From Morella rubra (lineage: Eukaryota > Streptophyta > Magnoliopsida > Fagales > Myricaceae), in the NCBI GenBank assembly GCA_003952965.2, contig CM025852.1, positions 849,572 through 913,571 of the forward strand: a stretch of DNA of 64,000 bases, read 5' to 3'. The stretch's first letter is position 1; the number at the start of each line of letters is the position of its first letter. The translations under genes were made by a program, and so were the position numbers. The notes under the pieces are model-generated. The model was given only the letters and a program-made list of their open reading frames with translations. It had not been told where the DNA came from and searched no databases. Below, piece by piece: positions 21,501-33,660 of this stretch.

Positions 21501-24305
21501 ACGGGAAGGAGGTTACTTTTTTGTTTCCCTTACTTTGTGGATAGTATGTAGAAAATGCAATGTGCTGAGGACTGTTTATCTGATGGAGCTAGGCCTCTTA
21601 TTGTGTTAACATTGTGAAATGGAGCCTTCGGAATAGAGGAATATTTTCTTTTTTTCTTTTCGGTTGCCAATGATACTAAAATTAACCAAAACATGTTATT
21701 TATTAACTTAACCAAGCTAGATATTTTAATTGCTTCACAACATCTTTTTCATGGCTTTTACAAAGAGAAAGGAATTGAACTTACCAAATGTATAACATTC
21801 TTCTTGACCTTTTTTTCCCCCTTTGTGGCTTATTCTATTTTAGCTCCCCAAGGTTTTGGGTGTCAATGGGGCAGATAGAGTATTGCTGGATGCCCCTTGC
21901 AGTGGGACTGGGGTAAGCAGTTGGGTTGACGATGTTCAACTAGTTACTCTTCTTGTTTGTTTACATTTTCGTTAATGATTTACAAGATTCTATACTCTTC
22001 TCGCAGGTTATATCTAAAGATGAGTCTGTTAAAAACTCTAAAAGCTTTGATGAAATACAGAAATGTGCCCACTTGCAGAAGGTATATTTGTACTTTCTGC
22101 ATATTTTAAGCCGTCTTAAATGTATTTTGGTGCCTTAACAGCTAGTTAAAAATAATCAAATAAGTTAGAAGGTATTAGAAACACCCAGCAAGTATGGTAG
22201 TGGTCTTAGTACTCATACTTCTCAGATCCTAAAAAGGGACAATGTAAGGCTAAAATAGCAAGCTGGAAACACTAGTCTGTGCTCCAATTCCATAATATTT
22301 TGAAGCTGAAATGGACGTAAAGCTCTTTGTTAAGGAACTTTTTACTTGACCAAAGATAGGTGATGGAATTATTACGTACTCCTCTTGTTCGTGATATAAA
22401 CAATAACAGATGTTTTAGCTTTTGAAACCCTTTTCAAGCTTTTTCTGTTTTTCTGTAGCAACTAATACTTGCTGCAATTGACATGGTGGATGCCAATTCC
22501 AAATCTGGTGGATACATTGTTTACTCTACCTGCTCCATAATGGTTGCTGAGGTTTGTTTATCAGGGCAAACTTAAGGATTTCGAATTACACTTGCATTTC
22601 CTGTCCTTCCTCTTTCTTTCCCTTTCAAATAGTTACATTTTGCAGAATGAAGCAGTTGTGGACTATGCACTCAAGAAGAGGAATGTTAAATTGGTGTCTT
22701 GTGGGCTTGACTTTGGGCGTCCAGGGTAACAATATTTTCTCTCTTTGTGCGCCAAGCTACTGGCAAACAATGTGGTTTCCCATGTTTAAGTATGCTTTCC
22801 TATCTACCAGGTTTTTCAGGTTTAGAGAACAGCGATTTCACCCATCCTTGGAAAAGACTAGGCGTTTCTATCCTCATGTTCACAATATGGATGGCTTTTT
22901 TGTGGCAAAGGTAGGTTATTGATCTTTAAAGTGATGCTTTCTCTTGGATAGCACACATTTCTTTATTGATCAAGCTTATTGCTAGATGAGTGAGAGCGTC
23001 TGCACTTGTGTGTTTGGGAAGAGAGAGGGGGGGGGGGATTGATGTGGAGGGGTCTCGGAGATACCATACTTTGATAAGGCATAATTCAAGTGCTTCTGCC
23101 CATACCTTGTGCCACCTGAATTGGTTACATATTGTGAATGGAAATGAATTTGTGATACCAAGTACTTGGTTAAGATCAACTCCTTACTAAGTTGCTATCA
23201 CCTGGTTAAGATCAACTCTTTACTTTTGCTTTGTACTTAATGCCCGTTCATGGAGCTCTTCAAGTAGCTCTGCGAGTGCTTAAACTTTTGAGTTTCTCAA
23301 TTATCCTCGTAGCTAATCCCAAAATACTGAGTGCAAAGTTAAGAAGCACTAGGGCTTCTCCTTCTCTTCGTGTAACATGGCCCTACTTTTAGTGATTTTG
23401 ATGACTAAAATTTTAAAATACCGGCAAATGTTCTAGGTTTGGTTAGATCTAGATTCTATTGTCACTATGGAAGCCATAGGCTGTAATTTTATCAATCTCC
23501 CCTCCAAAAGAGGAAAAACGAAAACAAAGTCTGGAATCTGGACAGTCTGGAATGACCTGCAGTTCCATGAGCTCGTTGTTGAAGACTGGGTCAGAAAGCC
23601 TTGTTGCAGCTAATGACAAGTTTGGCTGGAATGAGTTTTCTTAAGTACAATCAAAACTACTAGTTTAGCAGTTTTGGTTGTACTTTTTGGATATTTTATG
23701 CAATCTCATGTTCTTTGATTTAAATGGAGGTAATTTTAAAATCTTAGTACCATTGACAATAACGTCTTGCAGTTGAAAAAAGTAAGCAATGCAAAGCTAG
23801 CTGCAGAACTTTCTGAACCATCTGAAACAGTGGAACAAGGTTCTGGGACAAATGAAAGCGATGGTGAAAACAATGCAGAGGAATTGACAGTTGGCACTGC
23901 AAAAGAAATTGAGGTTTTGGAGAACAGTGTTATTGAAAATGGCAGAGAAAAATCATTGGCCACTGCCCAAAAGGAGAAGAAAGGGAAATTCCTACCTAGA
24001 GAGAGGGGGAGGAAAAGGAAATTCCCATCAAGAGATGAGATCTCGAAAGCAAGGTAAAAGCTGTCTCCATTTTTTTATCAACCTCGTTCTTTCCCTATTT
24101 GATACATTCGTTAAAAGGTAATGTTGTTTTAAAGCTCACATCTTAAGGTGTCGTGAGAGTTCGAAATAATCAAATACCTAATTAGTTGGGTTGTCATTCT
24201 CACTTCTCCCGAGATGCTGGGCCTGCTTTGTACAACCAAAACTCATTCCGTTCAAACATCTCCAGGGAAGAGAAGAGAAGAGCACTGAGGAAGAAGGCTG
24301 CATGA
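18589..24305 (+). CDS. NOP2: 25S rRNA (cytosine-C5) methyltransferase, NOP2/OLI2 type
   Basis: Seventeen coding exons join in frame to 608 residues: 18589-18844, 18925-19092, 19204-19267, 19356-19489, 19714-19797, 19901-19975, 20065-20135, 20220-20293, 20933-20985, 21402-21511, 21844-21912, 22007-22081, 22459-22551, 22646-22725, 22811-22910, 23773-24053, 24266-24305. Domains in order: Lys-rich N-terminus ([19 protein letters not shown], nucleolar type), acidic stretch, NOL1/NOP2/Sun fold with [13 protein letters not shown] for AdoMet binding (about 311), DAPCSGTG with one active-site Cys (about 382), [10 protein letters not shown] with the other (about 436), then [16 protein letters not shown] and a basic tail ending [12 protein letters not shown]2 methylates one cytosine of large-subunit rRNA and is needed for 60S assembly in the nucleolus; the Arabidopsis orthologue OLI2 affects leaf cell number. 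The gene is intact. The in-frame ATG-bearing sequence upstream of 18584 is intron, so 18589 is the start. Confidence 0.95.
20663..20870. mobile_element. Short element remnant in a NOP2 intron, with a G14 run
   Basis: The sequence gaggtacgaagctaggatta starts a stretch with ggggggccaac, a T-run and 14 consecutive G (20731-20744). It resembles the hAT-like ends found at 9534, 28800 and 43723. The far end is not recognised and no target duplication was found. Confidence 0.35.
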
Positions 24306-25383
24306 GGAATGCAAGTGGAATCACCCGCAGCAAGACATGAATCGTGGTTGGTGAAAGTTACTAATGCTTAAGTTGTGGTACAAGCTGGAAGCAGGACAAT
24401 TAATGGCGGATCCGGCAAAGCTCATATACGCCTTTGCATTGTAATCACTGCTGAATCAAGCAATAGATCTGCCTCAAGTGCTTTTATTTTTCGGTTGTTC
24501 CATCTCCAGCTTAGTGCTTAGAGGTCAAATTTTTGTTTTAGTAAACATGACGAGGGAAGAGAAGGAAAAGAGCACCGGCGGGAAAAAAAAAGGGGGGAAA
24601 AGGAGGGCAAAAAAGAGACTTCAAATGGGTTGCTGCACTTCTTGGGCTGCAGAAGAAGTTTTGTTTCTGCAATGTTTGTTAAAGTATCAGTTCTGATTAC
24701 AATTTTGATATTAAATTAATCACAGTTTTTAAGATTGGTGAAGTTATTGAATACAACAAACTTTTGAGCTTATGCTCCCCATACCTGCAGTTGGTGATTC
24801 TTTAACTTAGCCGAAACAAAAACAAACAAAAGAAGGTGGTCAAATCTTCTGGTAGCGGAAGGCTCTAAGAGTGTGGGTTAGGCCTATATTTAGAAGTTCG
24901 AATTGTTATTTGCATAAAAAAATTAGAGACTTAAATGAGGGTTAGTTAATGAGTCGATTAATTTTTTGAAGTTTGCTGCAGCTTTGAACTTAACTTGCAT
25001 GCATACTGGATCAGATCTGTGCGTGCATACAACTTGCGTGCATATTGGATCAGATCTGTGCGTGCATTCTGGATCAAATCTGTTCGAATTAAGGTGCTGA
25101 ATTTAACTCATGTGCATGCTGGATAAGTCTGATTTCTTTTTTTACTTAAAAAATCAAGACTTCAAGACTAATTAACAAATTGGCTGTTAGTTTAAAAACA
25201 AAAACAAAAACAAAAAAACAAACCAACCAGAAATTTTTTTTTTCCTTTTGCTTTTGGCTAACAATAAAGGTTAAATTGTTATACATATGGGGCACCTAAT
25301 TCCTGGCAGGTAATTCCATCCGATATTTGTCTTTGCAATGTCGAAGCAGGAAATATAATTGGACGCCATCCAGCCAGTGTCCC
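24306..25383. other. NOP2 3' region and spacer
   Basis: No gene seen. It contains the NOP2 3' UTR, a possible SINE-like fragment (about 24860-25000) and a 39-bp tandem duplication (24994-25071). A frame at 24478-24696 is Lys-rich low-complexity and not supported as a gene. Confidence 0.55.
24994..25081. repeat. 39-bp tandem repeat rich in TGCATGC/GTGCAT
   Basis: Unit 24994-25032 (cttgcatgcatactggatca, then gatctgtgcgtgcatacaa) is repeated with few changes at 25033-25071, and a third partial match to ggatcaaatctg follows. Catgca words are the core of the RY motif, but no nearby seed gene suggests that use. Confidence 0.65.
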
Positions 25384-25523
25384 TACGTCACTTCTCCCGT
25401 TTGTTAAACCCACGAACTCTAAAACCCTAGTACCCCCTAAAACTCTCTCCCTGAGCAGAAAAACGCGCAGAGACGCATACAGAGAGAAATAGACGCGGAG
25501 ATAGAGAAGCCCCCGTCAAGGGA
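25384..25523 (+). promoter_or_regulatory. RPAC1 promoter and leader with telo-box
   Basis: TACGTCA (25384-25390) and a telo-box-like AAACCCTAG (25422-25430) lie about 100 bp before the start codon, followed by an A/G-rich leader. The telo-box is shared with the neighbouring NOP2 promoter and fits the rRNA and tRNA transcription role of the product. Confidence 0.55.
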
Positions 25524-28500
25524 ATGGCCAAGAAAGATGAACCCATGTCTGAAGGAGAAGAAGAAACTGAAGCAGAATCAATATCTGAGTCAGAGTCAGA
25601 GTCTCAGTCCCTTTCAGGAGGAGGAGAATCAAAGGGGGGCCTGGAGTACATAATGAGTCTTCCAGACGTGCCTACGAAACTCCCGCCTCACATGGAGCTA
25701 CAGAGAACCCGTGTCTTCTGCAACGCTGACGCTCCCATCCATGTATATTTTCTCGCCTTCACAATCCTCCTTTCCCATTATATTTTATCAAAATTTGCAA
25801 TTTTATGAATAGCCATATTTGTTCCTGGGTCTTCTTGGTTTCTTCTCCTCTTTTCTAGTGTGTAATTTTGAAAGACGAATATCAATTGCTGGAGTTTGCT
25901 TATTAAGTAGAAGAGAGCTTTTGATCGTAAGTTATTCTTTTCTGTTTTTAAAGACTATTTGGTAGTTAAAGACAAGAACTCATCCCTCTTCCGATCATAC
26001 TTCTACTATAAGCTTAGTTGGTCAAGTAAATACGACTTTGGATGGAAATGCTTTTTCAAATTTATTCGGAACTCAGAAGAAAAAGTCTCTCTCTGCCCCG
26101 CTTAATTCAACCTTTTAAACTTAGCTTATTTTGTTCTTCTTCTTCTTCTTTTACACGAAACAGGAATCTCAAAATTAAAGCTCTTTGAGTTCTTGAGTTT
26201 CTGTTGTGACAGGACAGAAGGATTGTAGGGCTCTGCCCAGCCTAATTTATCAGTGATTGAAGGAAATAGACTTTAGATTAAAGTTCTCTTTTTTTTTTCT
26301 GGAATTATTTTTAGAACTGAAAAGACAAAATTTCACTCAGCCTATCTTAATTGAAGCAAGTGACATAAATAGGAAACCTGGAATTATAGTTATTTTGTTG
26401 GTTTCTTCTTCTTTTTTATTCTGTTTAGTTCCTTACATCTTGTGATCTTGGTGTGTGTAGACAGATACTGTACAGTATTCTGGTGCTTTTGCAGCTTTGG
26501 GGGAAGATAATAGCTTCCGGTTGGACCATTTTCGCAAGAACTTTAGAATTGAAGTGATGCGATACTCGGAAGACGACATGGAGTTTGATATGATTGGTAT
26601 CGATCCAGCACTTGCCAATGCATTTCGAAGGATCCTCATTGCTGAGGTGTAATGTTTATTCTTTATTCTAGCATGTTAACATAGTCAACTATGCACATAT
26701 ACTGTGGGTTGGAAGTACGCTTCTGCATCTGTGAAAACCCAAAATAAGACACATTAAATGAGTACCCTTATCTGTTGGATTAGGTAGATTGATGCAATGT
26801 TTATGTCATCTATTGTTGGCTGCATTGCCCCCTTTCCAGTGTTTAGATCTCCATAAGCATTTTATCTGTTAATGCATACTGCTACCTGTTCTATATTTTG
26901 TATCAGTTATCTAGAAATCTAAGTTTGGACTGATACTAGGTCGTCATTGTCCCTACATGTAAGCTTGGCCCATTAGTTATCTGATCATTGGAGTTCCCAC
27001 ATCCATATGGATCCATCTTTTGACCACCTTAATGTGCACGTTTGAACTGATAGGGGTTGTCATTGCTTCTACATGTAAGCCTACCCCATTGTGCCAATAT
27101 GTGGTGATTAGGTACTCATTCTCATCCCCCATGCCTGAGCTTCTCCAGGATGCAAATTCTGGGTGACGCCTTTTACACTGATAGCATCAATGTTGAATAT
27201 ACTTCATCACTTGCCCCAAATCTCATTTCACTCTCTTTGAGCATAGAAGATAAACTATTATGAGATTGGCACCATTCTTCTTTGTACCTGTTATGTTTAT
27301 GTCTGCACCAGGCTCATTTTCAATGCTTCTGTTACTTTCTATCGATCTAGGTTATTGAAGGGAGGAAATCTATTTCCTTTTTGTTTATGTTTCATTTGCA
27401 CTTGGATGATAAAGAATGTGCAGATAATATAAGAATAGCCTGGACACTGATGTAGCATTTTGCACCTTCTCTTTAATATTGGATTTATCTGTGTTCAAGT
27501 GTTTGGTTGACAATGTGATAGTAGTGCTTGTAACGAACTCACTATGGTTGTCACACATGCAGGTTCCAACAATGGCCATTGAAAAGGTTCTTATTGCGAA
27601 CAATACATCAGTGGTCCAAGATGAAGTGCTTGCCCACAGGTTGGGTCTTATTCCCATCAGCGTTGACCCAAGGCTTTTTGAATATGCAGGTTAGATTCAG
27701 ATATTATTGGTGGTCTGATTTTGAAGAAACAGATTGTTTGCCTCCTCCATTTTTGGGGAACTGAGTCTACATTTCCTCATCCTTTTTTTGCCTTAGACAA
27801 TAATGCACCAAACGAGAGGAATACCATTGTTTTTAAACTCCACGCTCATTGTGAACGTGTAAAAGGCGAACGTCGTCGTCATACAGGTATAGTTATTGTG
27901 GTACGTGGGTGATCTCTATAGATTTTTTTTAGCAAACCTTAAGTTCAATATTTTTCCTTCTGTTCAACTAATGGTGGTTATTTTTGGTGATGATGCAATG
28001 AACAATGCAGTAAAAGCAAATGACTTGAAGTGGTTACCCAACGGGAGTGAGTTCCTTTTGGAATCAGGAGACTCAAATTCCAATTCCACCTCAAAACCGA
28101 AAACCCACACTTCATTTAGTTGTAGCCAGGACTCTCTGCCAGAATTTTCCAATAATCCAATCGGCTTCAAGGGAAAACTCAATGATATTATTATTGCTAA
28201 ACTTGGTTCAGGCCAGGTACACCCATCACTCCCTGTTCTCTTATATTATGAATACTATTGTTTATGGGTTTGATCGTTGCTTATAAAGCTTGATTATGTC
28301 TTCTTGCTTAATAACATAGGAATTAAAATAACCATCTAGTTGGGAAGTGGGATGTTATGTAAGTGCAAGCTCAAATCTCAGTGACTTCAGCAATTGACTT
28401 CTGTTGTTGATTGAGAGAAGCCCCACTGAAGTTAGTTAGCACTTGATGGTTTAAAATGGACTACTAATAAGCTCTTTCGAGGATGTAGCCGTAGATGGTA

Positions 28501-31496
28501 GCTTATTAGGTGTGGGTGACCATGAGTATCATTCGTGGTGGAGGCACGTTATTGTATGGGGAGAATGCGTAACTGAGAGGGCAGACAAAACTGCGCACTC
28601 AGGGAACCTTTTTTCCCCTTTTTTTTTTTGGGGGGGGGGGGGGTATATTCAAACATTTTGTTTTTTTGGCATTTTTTTGGGTTTTTATTTATTTATTTAT
28701 TTTCTGTTTTTGCCTTTTGTTTTGAACATAGGCCCCTCCAAAATATATTATTATGCAATTGGCACCCCTTGGGTTCGATTCCTAGCTTTGTCCTTGGGCA
28801 TGGTGTAGAGATCATATCATAGAAAGGTGATTTCAGCCTCTTCTTGTTTGGTTCAAATGAGATCATGTTGGTTCCCGCAAAAAAGGCAAGAGTATCACTG
28901 CCTGATGCTAATGGAAAACATTCAAGTACTTCTTTCGTGGAGAACTGGAAGGATATGAGACCCAAGTAACTGTAGAGGAAACCATGTGTTGGTCAAATTT
29001 GGCTCACACTCGGGAGCAGTTCTGGCTTGGATATAATTAACTTCAACCCCTGGGAATGAAGTCCATTCCCAGGTGGTGAGCCTTTTCCCAGGTGGTGAGC
29101 CTTTGCAGCTGTCAATCTACATGACCCTTGTGACTTTTTTATTTTAGTTTTGCTGTTTCTAACAACCCTACTAAGCTTCTTTCTTGGATGCACTATGACT
29201 GCTGGATGAATTTCCTCTCTGACTGCTTTCCTAAATAACTTTTATAACATCTGATCTACATTGTCTTGGGATCAAACATCATGTATAAACATACTTTGTA
29301 CAGAGTTTTAAACGAACACTTACTAGAATAGGAGGCATCTGAACTATTCTAAATTGCTTTTCTACCAATGTGATAACACGGTCCGTTTTTGCCACCTCCA
29401 GTGAAAATGTTGATACCTTTCAGGAAAAATGTTCATTATTTGTGTTTCTTATTGCAGAAACTGTATCTGATTGTTAGGCTTATCAATAAAGGATAATCCT
29501 TCATGTTGGTAGGCATAATTTTTTTCAATCTATCGTTATTCGTCTTTTGTAGGAGATTGAACTTGAAGCACATGCTGTTAAAGGTATTGGTAAAACTCAT
29601 GCAAAGTGGTCGCCAGTGGCAACTACTTGGTATAGGATGCTTCCTGAGGTAAGAGGACATATACTCTTGGGTTGCATGTAAAAACTGCAAAACTTTTTGA
29701 AAAAGATGTATCATTAATTAACTTTGATCAGGTTGTACTTCTAGAAGAGATAGAAGACGAGATGGCTGAAAAGCTTAAAAGCAAATGCCCAGTTGGAGTA
29801 TTTGACATTGAAGATATTGCAAATGGTGAAGTGTTCTTTCTTTGGCAGTTATTCTGGTGGTGCTTTAGATTGTAAGAACTCACTGTCATAATTGATGATT
29901 TGTCTTTGGAGCAGGTAAAAAGAAGTTGACAGTGGCCCGACCACGAGCCTGCACATTGTGTAGAGAATGCATCAGGGAAGGGGAAGAAGGGGAGAAACGA
30001 GTGTCATTGCGACGTGTTAAGGATCATTTCATCTGTAAGTAGTTTGGTATCCATGCATTAATCAGAACTAGGAAGGGCATTTTGCATATGACCTTTGGGT
30101 CAATTGGCATCTAAACCACAGTGTCTATGGGTCATGGGGGAGGTTAGGAGCGGATTTCAATTGCCAAGCACCGAGCAGCCGTTTCCTCTCAGCATCTGCG
30201 ACTGACATGCCTCAAGATATTAGGATAGTAAACACCAATTTAGTTCATGGTGGCTGTAATTGTTTACAGAAGACAGGAGAAAAGTAATATTTAGCCTCAA
30301 GGGAAGCTAATTTTTACGGTCCACCAGGTTGATATGGAAATCGATGAGTTACATCCAATATCTTTTATTGAAGATGGAAGCAATTAATGTTATGGCCAAG
30401 TCTGGAACTTTACCTCGATAAATGGTTACTCTCATATAACATGCTTTGTGGCACACCATGAGGCTTGAGAAAGGACTCTTCTTGATTCTTTCCTAGAACT
30501 TAATGTTTGACGAGGTTCTAGTTGTGTTATTTTACTCCTTATTCTCAGTTTTCTGAAAAATACTTGAGTCATGGTCTAAAAGGGTCATGCATAGTTCCGT
30601 CGAATAGAAGGAGCTTCTATGGAACAGATTCTTAAATGAGACCATACATCTGCAATGCAGTGCTCTAGGATCTGAACCATCCATGCATTTGGGCACATGT
30701 GGGGGCAGCTTTGCCTCACATAATGCAACTGTAACCAATGGTCCTCAAGCCAAACCGTATCCCCTCCCCTTTTAAGGATGAGTCAGGTTGAGGGGAATGT
30801 GGTCCCCTTTTAAGTTGCCTCAATTTATCATCTAGTGTTTACCAAGAAGTTGGGTATGAGTACCATGCAACAAAGGAAAAAAGGGGGAAGAAAGAGAAGC
30901 TCAAGATCACCTTATATTTCACAGTAATTGTTTACTGTTTTTACTTAAAAAACTAGAAAGTTTACTGTCGCCTTGTTATCTTTAAACCTAAAATGATGTA
31001 GGCTTGCAAGTGCTTGACATTTAAGTTGGATCAATGTCAAAAGAAGGGCCACCTAGAATTTTTCTTTTATATCATATATATACGTGTAGAGCTTCTTTTT
31101 CTTTCCTTCCCCACCCCCCAAAAGAACACAAATGACAGCTGCAATCATGATAGCACTGAAACTGATAATGATTCCTACTGTTTGAATCCAACCCATTTTA
31201 ATCCTACATAGTTCTTGCATCTTCAGTTGAAAAGGAAAACAATTTTCTGCTCAACATTTTGTTGTCCATATAGAGGTTTTGAGATCATTTTCAAATTTTA
31301 TTTTTATGAAAATGGTTAATGTTCAACAGTTGTCTTTTGTGTAAAGATTTTGAGATCAGTTCTAAATATTCTTTGTTTCTCTTGCTCTACAGTTACGATT
31401 GAATCAACTGGAGCACTACCTCCTGACGTATTATTTACCGAAGCTGTGAAGATTTTGGAAAGCAAGTGTGAACGTGTGATTTCTGACCTCTCTTGA
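25524..31496 (+). CDS. RPAC1: RNA polymerases I and III shared subunit RPAC1 (AC40)
   Basis: Nine exons join in frame to 413 residues: 25524-25742, 26461-26646, 27563-27689, 27797-27886, 28011-28216, 29553-29648, 29732-29825, 29915-30034, 31393-31496. The core is the alpha-like fold: [45 protein letters not shown]-type [22 protein letters not shown], then [20 protein letters not shown] and the Cys cluster [10 protein letters not shown] (about 351-357). AC40 pairs with AC19 to seed assembly of Pol I (rRNA) and Pol III (tRNA, 5S). The N-terminus is acidic and Ser-rich (SESESESQS), and exon 5 carries a Ser/Asn-rich insert ([17 protein letters not shown]) before [16 protein letters not shown]. 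Introns are long and hold element remnants. No breaks were seen. Arabidopsis has two such genes (RPAC42, RPAC43). Confidence 0.95.
28614..28800 (-). mobile_element. Element remnant in RPAC1 intron 5, with a G14 run
   Basis: Read on the minus strand it begins aaggacaaagctaggaatcg and continues with ggaggggcc, matching the style of the hAT-like ends at 9534 and 20663. Near its other side lies a run of 14 G on the + strand (28630-28643) after a T-run. Borders are uncertain. Confidence 0.35.
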
Positions 31497-32552
31497 GGCT
31501 TTGTTCTGGCCAAGTCCATGACGTTGTGCATGGTTGATTAATTATGTTTGACATACCCGTATCAAAATATAAGAAGCTAGTTTGGTATGATTTATGGAGT
31601 TCTTGATTCCGATTTTCTCTTTTTTATTCCTTTGCATTTTTTGTTTCGGGGTTGGGGACCGGCAGATGGTGTTATCTCGGATAACTGTTAGTTTACTTGT
31701 TTTACTCGGATGTTTGAGAGAATATAATTTACCATAAAGAAGCCATGATCTGTGGTGTGGCAATGGTCGTCGCAGTCCTGGACAGAATGATTCCCATCTG
31801 CTCATGACCCCAGTAACCTCGGTCACTCTATTTTCTGGTACTCGCAGCAAATCCTTCAAATCATGACAGGAAAAAAAGGCAAAGAGAAGGGCATCTTCCT
31901 GAGTACTACACTGGAAGCCATGTTCGATCTCGCTCAACTTGAGGGATAGCAGGGCTTGAATTAAACTCTTCATGCATGTCCTATTAGGTTATTCATCACA
32001 ATAAGGGCAAAGACAAGAGAGGGATCCAAATAGGTCTCAGAGCTTTGACTCCAGCTCGTGTCTCGTGCGGAGAGTATTGGGTAGCATATAAGATCCTGTT
32101 GCTCTCCAAGAAACTATTTTTAAACAAAAAAAAAAATTACACTTTACCAAAAAAAAGGGGAGAAAAATTTAAGAGATCAATAATCATCCGAATCCATTCT
32201 GTCAAGCCCTATTAAGAAGAACTATTGCATATCTTGTTTAAACATCGACTATGGCCAACCATTACACATAGCAATAATAAAGCAAGAACAATAGTGAGAT
32301 GTAGTTTCAGATTCCTATGTTATTAGTGAAATGTAGTTTCAGACTCTTTTATTTTAGTTACAGATTTCTATGAAACATCTGTTTGAGATTGTTTCCAAAT
32401 ATATGAAAGTTAGAAACAGTCACCAAGACTCATTTTAGAGAAAGAGGTTGTGTCTTCTCTCTAGAAACCCTTTCTCCCTCAGCGCCTAAACCCCCCTCAC
32501 CCACCCTAGATCTGACGGTAGGAGGAGTTGCTCTTGCCCCCCACCTCCATTT
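31497..32552. other. RPAC1 3' region and spacer
   Basis: No gene supported. The first 150-250 bases should be the RPAC1 3' UTR. A 143-codon minus-strand frame (31542-31973) overlaps it but has no recognisable domain. From about 32430 the composition turns C-rich, and this part may belong with the retroposon-like sequence that resumes after the TRIM element at 34031. Confidence 0.5.
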
Positions 32553-32610
32553 GTTATGGATCATTTAGGAAGTATGAAATCCGTCCCACATTGGTAGTAT
32601 GGGATGCTAA

Positions 32611-33660
32611 CAATGGCAGAACCAGGATTAAAATCCAAGGGGGTCGAACTTTAAAGGCGAAATGACAAGAAATTTTTTTTCCTTCATAATGCAAAAAATT
32701 GTCTTAAAAGTTATAATATCGAAAATTAAAGACTAAAAGCATTAAAAATATTAAATACTATGTACTGCGACTGAGAGGTGACAATTGCATCCTACGATTT
32801 TGCATCTTCTAAAAATGTTACAAAATGGCTTCATTCTCAATAGTTTTAAAAACTTCTTGCTCGATGTACACTACCATGCAATCATTCATCCAGTCATCTT
32901 TCATCCTATTACGCAAATCACTCTTGATGATCTTCATCGCAGAAAATAGTCTTTCAACGGTTGCAGTCGCAACTGGTAAGACTAATGTCAACTTAATAAG
33001 TCGATAAACTAATGAAAATAGAGTATTCTTTTTTATCTCAACCATCTTTATAGCAAGAACTCTAATATCTTGAAGCCTAGAAAAAACATCATTTCTTCTA
33101 ACATCTCTAATATGATACTACCAAAAAAATCCCTAATTTCACAAAATGTCAAAATCCCTAATTCAAATCTAAATTCCAATCTAATTACATTGCATTCAAT
33201 TGACATTACAATCAAATTAATTAAAAATGATACTACCAAAAATATCCTCAATTTCACAAAATGTCAAAATCCCTAATTCAAATTCAAATTCAAATCAAAA
33301 TTCCAATCAAAATTCCAATCTAATTACATTGTATTCAATTAACATTACAATCAAATTAATTAAAAATGATACTACCAAAAAAATCCTCAATTTCACAAAA
33401 TGTCAAAATCCCTAATTCTGAAATAATTGCAGTGCATAAAAATTAAAATATTTACCTATTGTGATTCTGTGAGAGAGAGAGAGAGAGAGAGGTGAATAAA
33501 ACATTTGGGTTAGGCCTTAGATCTACTGAGCTCTAGTTGGCCTGGGCCTATGGGGGTCGAGCCCAAGCCAACTTATGGAAAAAAAAAAACGTCTTTTTTT
33601 TTTTGGGCGATGCAGTAGGTGACGGCTGCCCAGGGCCGCTACCCTTTGCATCTACCACTA
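32611..33660 (-). mobile_element. Internally deleted hAT transposon, 8-bp target duplication
   Basis: The perfect 8-bp duplication gatgctaa flanks it at 32603-32610 and 33661-33668, the hAT signature. Imperfect terminal inverted repeats: caatggcagaaccagg on the left, tagtggtagatgcaaagg as reverse complement on the right. A minus-strand frame (33045-32818) encodes KLTLVLPVATATVERLFSAM, the hAT C-terminal dimerisation region, ending with a short tail; the rest of the transposase is missing. At 1050 bp it could only have moved with enzyme from elsewhere. A tandem repeat occupies its centre. Confidence 0.88.
33112..33420. repeat. Tandem repeat of 115-139 bp inside the hAT element
   Basis: Units start with atgatactaccaaaaa at 33112, 33227 and 33366 (115 bp, 139 bp, and a partial 55 bp). 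The second is longer because short aattcaaat/aattccaat words were expanded. Each contains tttcacaaaatgtcaaaatc and, in the full units, acattacaatcaaattaatt. Confidence 0.85.

Noticed and set aside
31542-31973. A 143-codon minus-strand frame overlapping the RPAC1 3' flank
   Set aside because: No recognisable domain, no promoter or splice support, and it overlaps the probable 3' UTR of RPAC1; kept only as a note.
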